Of a stretch of 64,000 nucleotides of DNA, positions 58,620 to 64,000 are shown one piece after another. Within the stretch, counting starts at the first letter, position 1, and the number at the start of each line of letters is the position of its first letter. The position numbers and the translations under genes are program-made. Below the pieces are notes generated by a model. It was given only the letters and a program-made list of their open reading frames with translations. It was not told where the DNA came from and made no database searches. The DNA comes from Septoria linicola (taxonomy: Eukaryota; Ascomycota; Dothideomycetes; Mycosphaerellales; Mycosphaerellaceae): positions 310,001 through 374,000 of the forward strand of contig CP099423.1 of assembly GCA_024114885.1 (NCBI GenBank), given 5' to 3'.

Positions 58620-61600
58620 CTAGTTAGTAGGTTAATATCTAGTAGTAGGATTATATAGATATTCTTATATAGAGTACTCTCTATAAATATATTATTTATA
58701 TCTACTTAGTATAGAACTAGGTCCTTCTTATAGACTATAGCTATAAATCCTCTTAGAGTATCCTACTTAACTATAGAAGTAAAAGTTTCTATATAGTCTA
58801 TTTTATACTTTTAGAAGAACTCTTTTATAATTAGTCTTACTTTAAACTTTTTAATAGCTCTACTAAGCTTTCTTTTAATATTAAAGACCTATCTTAAGGT
58901 AACTAAGTTAGCCTCTTTTAGTAGAACTACTATAGTCTAGATATTATTATTTATAAGTATATCTAGCTTCTTCTAAATAGCTTCTTACTAGAGATAACTC
59001 TATTTAGGATTACTTACTACTTCCTTATAGTTCTTTAGGATTAGAACCTCCTATTTATATATTTCTACTTCTTTAGTAATAGAGAATATAATCTCTTTAA
59101 CTTCCTCTAAGAATTCTAAGTCCTATAGAATATCTAGGTTAATAGAGCTTATAGCTAAGAAGAAAGCCTAATACTCTAGAAGTATTTCTTTATCTAGCTA
59201 ACTATTCTAATCTAATTTAAGCCTAATTAGCTTTAGCTTCTAGTTAAATCTATTAAGTTCTTAGAATACTTTCCTTTTTCTAAAAGTTTACCTTAGAACT
59301 ATCTACTTCTAATCTATCTTTATAGTTTCTTAGATAGAATTCTTAGATTCTTTTTTAACTTTCTTTTAGTCTAGGAATTTTCTATACTCTTTTATATCTT
59401 CTAATAGAGGTAGAAGTTATATAAAGAGTTTCTTTCTTTCTTAAACCTATACTAATAGCTAAGAAGAAGAAGGCTTCTACTAGCTTAGACTAGGAGTACC
59501 TAGAGTACTTCTACTAGTCTATAGAGTAGGCTAGCTAATAGTTCTTAGCCTTCTAATAGGTCTTTTTTCTAGAGCTAAACTAGAGAGATTCTTAATCTTA
59601 ATATTTAAGTCTAATTCTCTACCTAGCTTATTTTTAAAGAAGATTATATTAGTATACTACTTAATAGCTTTTATATCTAGCTCCTAGAACTTCTATACTT
59701 TTACTATATTATTATTCTATCTAATAAATATAGTATCTTTTCCTCTATTTATTAGTTTATTACTTTTTACCTACTAAGGCTATACTCTTATATCTATATA
59801 TATTATAGCTCTATATCCTTATATTTTAAGATAGGAGACTATTAGTTTAATCCTATTAAAAGCTTTATTAGGTAAGAGCTTAAATCTCTTAATATTAGGT
59901 CTATTTAGGAGCTTATTCCTTATATATATCTATACTTTAAAAGCTTCTAGCTAAAACTTAATAGGTATCTTACTCTCTTTAAGTATTACTCTAATAGAGG
60001 CTTCTAATATTTAGATAAACCTCTTAACTACTCTATTCTAGAGTAAATTATAGGCCTTAGTTAGCTTAAAGGTAATTCTAAAGTCCTTCTTCTACTATTT
60101 AATTAAAATAGTAATTTCTCTAGTATTATTAGCTCTTATAGACTTAAGGAGTGCTACTAACTACCTTTCTACCTTAATCTTCTAGTTCTAAAAAGTAGTT
60201 AGTATATCTAATCTAGCTTTAAGTAGAAATACCTATTTCTTTCTTAAGAAGTTATTAATAATCTTAAGCTACTATATAAAACCTTTTACTAATAATAGTA
60301 ATAGTCTATAGATATCTACTAATATAAGAGCTAACCTTTTAGGTCTTCTCTTAATAAACTTACTTAGGTATTTCTTTATTTTACCTATTATATAGATCCT
60401 ATACTTATACTCTTCCTAGTTAGAGATTAGAATTCTTTCCTTTAGGTTAGTAACTTTATAAAAGTTTAAGAGTAACTCTCTTTTAAAGTATATAAATCTT
60501 CTATACTATAGCTCCTACTATTTTAGATCCTTCTCTAATAGAGTAGTATAGGTATTATTAACCTCTATAGGATTATATAGTAAGTAATATAACTTTTCCT
60601 ATAGAAGAGATAATATCTTACTAATAAATAGAATACCTCTAACTAGCTTAGTCTTTATAACTATTTAGCTATCTAGGAAGGTAAGAGTAAAATTAGGCTT
60701 TTAGACTCTAAATTACTTACTAAACTAATCCTATAATATAAGATTTACTCTAAGATTAAGAATAAATAGTACTCTATTAAGTAGAACTTCTCCTTCTAAG
60801 ATTTCTTTTATTTATACTAGTCTAGAGTAGGTTATATAGAGGTATCCTCCTTCTACCTTAATCTATACTTTCTTCCTTAGTAGCTTTACTAATCTAAAGA
60901 AGGATAGTTAGTTAGTTATATAGGATAAGGTATAGGAATCTAAGAGCTATTCTTAAGATAATAACTTGCTTTTAGCCTTAATTATAGAATAGGCTAACTT
61001 ATCTTAATTATTATCTTCTAATAAGGAATTATTATTACTTCTAGAACTAGAATAAGTTCTAGAATTAGAACTAGAACTAAACTCTTAGGCTAAAAATCCT
61101 TTCTTTAGAAGCTTTTTAGACTTTTCTATTCTCTAAAGCTACTTACCTATTCTCTAGATAGCCTTCTTTAGCTTATTATATAATAATAACTTATAGATAG
61201 CTTTCTTAATATATCTAGTATTCTTTAGTAAAAAGGATTTTCTAACTTTCTCTCTAAAGAATAATCTCTAAAAGTCCTTCTAGTTCTTAGTACTATTTCT
61301 CTACTAGAATAGTTTTTTAGTAGTAGAGAGGTTAGAATAATCTTTTAACTAGTACTTCCCTTTCTTATAAAGTTAGTATATTAATAGAGACTTTCCTTAA
61401 TAGAGCTACTTAGGATAGAATATAGCTAAACCTATATCTATCTTATCTAGATTATCTTTTACCTTTTAGGACTTAAGTAGAAGAAGAATAGTATCTATAT
61501 CTAAGGATAGTTAGGTTATAATAGTATTCTTAGCTACTTAGTATAATATAGGTAAAGACTATAAGAGATATTTTAGCCTTTTCTCTTAGCTCTAATAGTA

Positions 61601-62519
61601 AGTTTCCTAAAGATTAATCTTAGTAATCCTTTTCCCTAGGCCTTTAAGGTATCTCTATACTTCCCTAATTATCTTATTAGGTAATATCCTATATATAATA
61701 AACTACTTAATTAGACCTATAGTATAGGACTTTAGGACTCTATTATACTTGTTCTAGAGAATTACCTATATCTTAGCTACTAATATAGTAATATACTATA
61801 TCTCTAGCTCTATCTTATTATCTTTACTAATACTATATCTAATACTAAAGCTATATACTATATTATCTTTTAAATAGTATTAATTCTAGGTAATATATAT
61901 CTAGAGACTAGTATCCTACTAAACTATATATAGGTTCTCTCTAATAATTAGTTAGCTAATTACCTAAAACTAGTCCTTTCTTTCTAGCTTATCTATCTAT
62001 AGCTTAAACTATTTCTTCTAGTTAGTTCTATCTAGGATTAGAATCCTTTAGCTCTTCTTGTCCTCTTAGTCTATTATAGAAATAGGTAAATAGAATAAAT
62101 AATTAGTAGAATACTTTAGACTAGCTAAGAATTCTAGAGAAGAGTAATTTCTTATAATAGAGAGACTAGCTCTAAGAGATAGAGATTCCTCGTATTTAGA
62201 AATTACTAAGACTTAGATCTTTCTCTCTTAGTAGAGTTTCTACTACTAGGTAGTAGGAAGGCTAGGTAGCCTCTTCTAACTCTAGTAATACTAGGTATAA
62301 TAGTAGAGAACTAGGTAGGTATTAATAAAGTAGAAATATACTACTATCTTATAGAGATCTTTACTAACTTATATACTACTAGGTATAAACTAGCTTCGTT
62401 AGTAATATAGTTAAGGAAACTTCTAGGCCCTAAATATTTTCTATAAACTATAAGAGATATAAGTAACCTATACTAATATAGGTTACTCCTATTTAGTATA
62501 TAAACCTAAGCTTATAACC
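58620..62519 (-). mobile_element. Copia C, RT to 5' leader
   Basis: This is collinear with Copia D from about 44085 to 47984. On the minus strand it is the 5' part of RT, integrase (Glu codon changed to Lys, 60023-60025), protease, gag and leader. It is heavily RIP-altered and almost free of CA and TG. Confidence 0.9.
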
Positions 62520-62796
62520 TATTAAAAGTAGAGAGCGTATTATATACTATATAATATTAAAGAGGATATAGCGTAGTAAAGAAGAATAGAGGATTAATCT
62601 TAAACTAACTTATATATATAGTATAGTAGTAATATACTAGGAACTAAATATAAAGTTAATTAAGTTAGTTATCTAAGAAGAGAAGAAAGAGAAGTAAGAT
62701 ATATCTCTTACTAAGCCTTAGGTAGATACCTTAGGTATCTAGAACTATACTTAAATACCTATATCTAGACTAACTATCTAGGATATATTCTTAATA
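62520..62796 (-). repeat. Copia C 5' LTR (277 bp)
   Basis: This is the outermost LTR visible in the window. It starts TATTAAAAG and ends TTCTTAATA. Sequence beyond it is no longer Copia or Gypsy, so this is the right edge of the nested block. Confidence 0.93.
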
Positions 62797-63035
62797 TTAA
62801 CTTATAATAACGATCGTAGGTCTAGAAATTATACTTATTTTAGACGAATTTATAAAGTAGTTTAATAGTACTATAATTACTATAACGCTTTATAGTATCG
62901 GATATAGAGTCTATAGTAATACGTTAAGAGATATTTATATTATAAAGATAACGATTTACGTTATAAAGAGTAGTAGTATAGAAGGACGATTTGTTTATAA
63001 ATAGGAGTAAAGAGTCTATATATACTAAAAGTATT
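62797..63035. other. RIP-altered DNA of unknown origin flanking the element cluster
   Basis: These 239 bp have the same poverty in CA and TG and the same TA excess as the elements, but match none of them. It may be an older repeat relic into which Copia C jumped, or host DNA reached by RIP leaking out of the repeats. No gene was recognised. Confidence 0.5.
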
Positions 63036-63182
63036 AGGTCACGTGCCTGTTCTTTTTTTTAGCGTACTCTTAGCTAATTATTTTTGGACCCTGTTTTTTT
63101 CGAAGAGTAAGATAGACCTCGTAGACTCGGTCAATAAGCAGAGTTTGATCTGCCGAGATTATCAATCACATGATTGTGTCAT

Positions 63183-63204
63183 GTGCCATGGAAGACCATG
63201 GCAC
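63183..63204. repeat. Perfect 9-bp hairpin GTGCCATGG / CCATGGCAC
   Basis: Two 9-bp arms are separated by AAGA. The hairpin overlaps a cluster of CATGTGCCAT-like words and is followed by CACGTG (63202-63207), a site type bound by basic helix-loop-helix factors. A regulatory role is inference. Confidence 0.6.
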
Positions 63205-63228
63205 GTGCCATGTGCCATTACAACACTA

Positions 63229-63306
63229 GGCACGCGCATGATACCACGGCACATTCGCTCTGCTCTACCAGCAACAGCTGTGCTGTACGGGCGATCTTGC
63301 CTCGTC
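63229..63306 (+). repeat. 78-bp direct repeat, copy 1
   Basis: It is identical to 63379-63456 except for one base (CAGCTG here, CAACTG there, at 63277/63427). The copies are 150 bp apart. The single difference is G to A. Confidence 0.9.
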
Positions 63307-63378
63307 CTTCAGACTAGTGAGAGGGAAGTGGTGGCATTGATACGAGGTCCGGAACATAAGGGTATTAGCTACAATGGG

Positions 63379-63456
63379 GGCACGCGCATGATACCACGGC
63401 ACATTCGCTCTGCTCTACCAGCAACAACTGTGCTGTACGGGCGATCTTGCCTCGTC
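63379..63456 (+). repeat. 78-bp direct repeat, copy 2
   Basis: This is the second copy of 63229-63306, separated from it by 72 bp of unrelated sequence. Confidence 0.9.
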
Positions 63457-63778
63457 GAGTAGTGTCTGGCACGGAGAGTTTCGAATGCTATTTCCTAACA
63501 CGGCAAGTCATGCTATAGCTTTCAGCTCGCGCGTACTGACTTATTCTAGGTGATGGCGATGATAAATTTTGCTTGCTAGCCTCTTATAACGCATGGGAGA
63601 GAGGTGTAGATATTCGGCAGGTCTATGGTGGCAAGCAGGGGCAGCAAATTCTGGCAGAGGTTATATTTCGCTAGATCTGCCACATTCATCAGTTCGACAT
63701 CAAGCATCTCCTGTCGGTTTGAAGCATCACTTCCAACAACATCTCGCTCAAGAGTCAATCCAAATTCCAACAGTCATC

Positions 63779-64000
63779 ATGAAGAGCTCCCTCATCCTCG
63801 CAACTCTCGCCACTCTGGCTTTCGGCAGTGCCATCGCCCCACAAGCCCAAGACGACAACTCCATCGCCCGCCGCGCTCTCAACGGTCTGTACCACTCAAC
63901 ACCTCCATCCACTCTGCCACGACACATACTAACCCCCATTTCCTCCCTCAGGCCGCGACCCCCTCGCCGCCGATGCAGCCTCCAACCTCGTCGCCCGACA
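63779..64000 (+). CDS. Small secreted protein, 5' end (partial, one intron)
   Basis: This is the only intact coding start in the window. The ATG at 63779 follows an A/C-rich leader ending CAGTCATC, a typical fungal start context. Exon 1 (63779-63884) encodes 35 residues beginning MKSSLILATLATLAFGSAIA, a clear signal peptide with likely cleavage after Ala18 or Ala20. A dibasic Arg-Arg (31-32), a possible Kex2 site, follows a short polar stretch. A 67-nt intron is inferred at 63885-63951: GTCTGT donor, TACTAAC branch site, CTCAG acceptor. Exon 2 continues G-R-D-P-L-A-A-D-A-A-S-N-L-V-A-R to the window edge. Without splicing the frame also stays open, so the intron rests on its signals. The family is not recognised. 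A secreted protein beside a RIP island would fit an effector-type gene, but that is inference. Confidence 0.75.
   Translation, partial: MKSSLILATLATLAFGSAIAPQAQDDNSIARRALNGLYHSTPPSTLPRHILTPISSLRPRPPRRRCSLQPRRPT
63885..63951 (+). other. Predicted spliceosomal intron (67 nt)
   Basis: Donor GTCTGT, branch TACTAAC (63927-63933) and acceptor CAG give a length and branch-to-acceptor distance normal for filamentous ascomycetes. Splicing keeps the frame and joins Asn-Gly-Arg-Asp. Confidence 0.7.

Larger units (their letters stand above)
63036..63778. other. Unmutated intergenic/upstream region
   Basis: CA and TG reappear abruptly around 63036. The region holds a CACGTG (63040-63045), a hairpin near 63183, a duplicated 78-bp segment and, at the right, an A/C-rich stretch (about 63720-63778) that looks like the 5' leader of the following gene. 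A TTATAA at 63585-63590 and a TTATAT at 63660-63665 are possible core-promoter elements, not proven. No convincing gene lies within it. Confidence 0.5.

Noticed and set aside
1..62796. Extreme TA richness as a centromere or a mitochondrial insertion
   Set aside because: The bias is specifically loss of CA and TG within recognisable LTR elements, which RIP explains. Nothing shows mitochondrial genes. A centromeric location is possible but not testable from this window.
1..62796. Tandem-array or CRISPR-like interpretation of the repeated Copia and Gypsy blocks
   Set aside because: Repeat units are whole LTR elements with TSDs, different orientations and nesting. There are no short regularly spaced repeats with unique spacers.
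63043..63462. Plus-strand open frame of 139 codons
   Set aside because: It has no ATG start (it opens with GTG) and spans the RIP edge and both copies of the 78-bp repeat. It stays open across the repeat only because the 150-bp offset is a multiple of three. No domain or codon pattern supports it.
63576..63770. Minus-strand open frame of 64 codons
   Set aside because: It lies antisense to the promoter and leader of the secreted-protein gene, with no recognised domain. It is best explained as chance.
63748..63939. Minus-strand open frame of 63 codons
   Set aside because: It is the shadow of the secreted-protein exon and intron on the opposite strand.

Overview
This window is a repeat island from a filamentous ascomycete (Pezizomycotina). 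About 62.8 kb of nested, inactivated LTR retrotransposons is followed by less than 1 kb of ordinary unmutated DNA that carries the start of one gene. The lineage is inferred from repeat-induced point mutation (RIP). CA and TG dinucleotides are almost absent from 1 to about 63,035 (none at all in the first 600 bases), TA is in great excess, and every coding frame is closed by TAG/TAA. The gene at the right end has a short 67-nt intron with a TACTAAC branch site, which is typical of filamentous fungi. The genus cannot be told from the sequence.

Layout. Eight LTR elements of three families can be separated by their LTRs and target-site duplications (TSDs). All except Copia E lie on the minus strand. 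Copia C is the outermost (39715-41028 and 58620-62796). Copia B (36643-39714) is inserted in C. Copia A (1-4587, 15819-15863, 35292-36642) is inserted in B. Gypsy-1 (4588-15818) and Gypsy-2 (15864-35291) are both inserted in A. Copia E (17444-23738, plus strand) is inserted in Gypsy-2. Gypsy-3 (41029-58619), the same family as Gypsy-1, is inserted in C. Copia D (41964-48262) is inserted in Gypsy-3. The left ends of A, B and C lie outside the window.

The Copia elements are about 6.3 kb with 277-278 bp LTRs and a primer-binding site matching the 5' half of initiator tRNA-Met. They encode Gag with a CCHC knuckle, protease, integrase, reverse transcriptase and RNase H, in that order. The Gypsy-1/3 family is about 11.2 kb with 442 bp LTRs. 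Gypsy-2 is about 13.1 kb with 279 bp LTRs. Both Gypsy families have Gag, protease, RT, RNase H and integrase, plus a long extra reading frame between integrase and the 3' LTR. None can make protein. All seven reverse-transcriptase DD motifs in the window read NN, and several zinc-knuckle ligands have become tyrosine, as C-to-T change at CpA on either strand predicts. Copia D is the least mutated element and probably the latest arrival.

From about 63,036 rightward, base composition becomes normal. This stretch holds a 78-bp direct repeat, a perfect hairpin and the 5' end of a small secreted-protein gene (63779 to beyond 64000). No tRNA, rRNA, CRISPR array or bacterial-type feature was seen.
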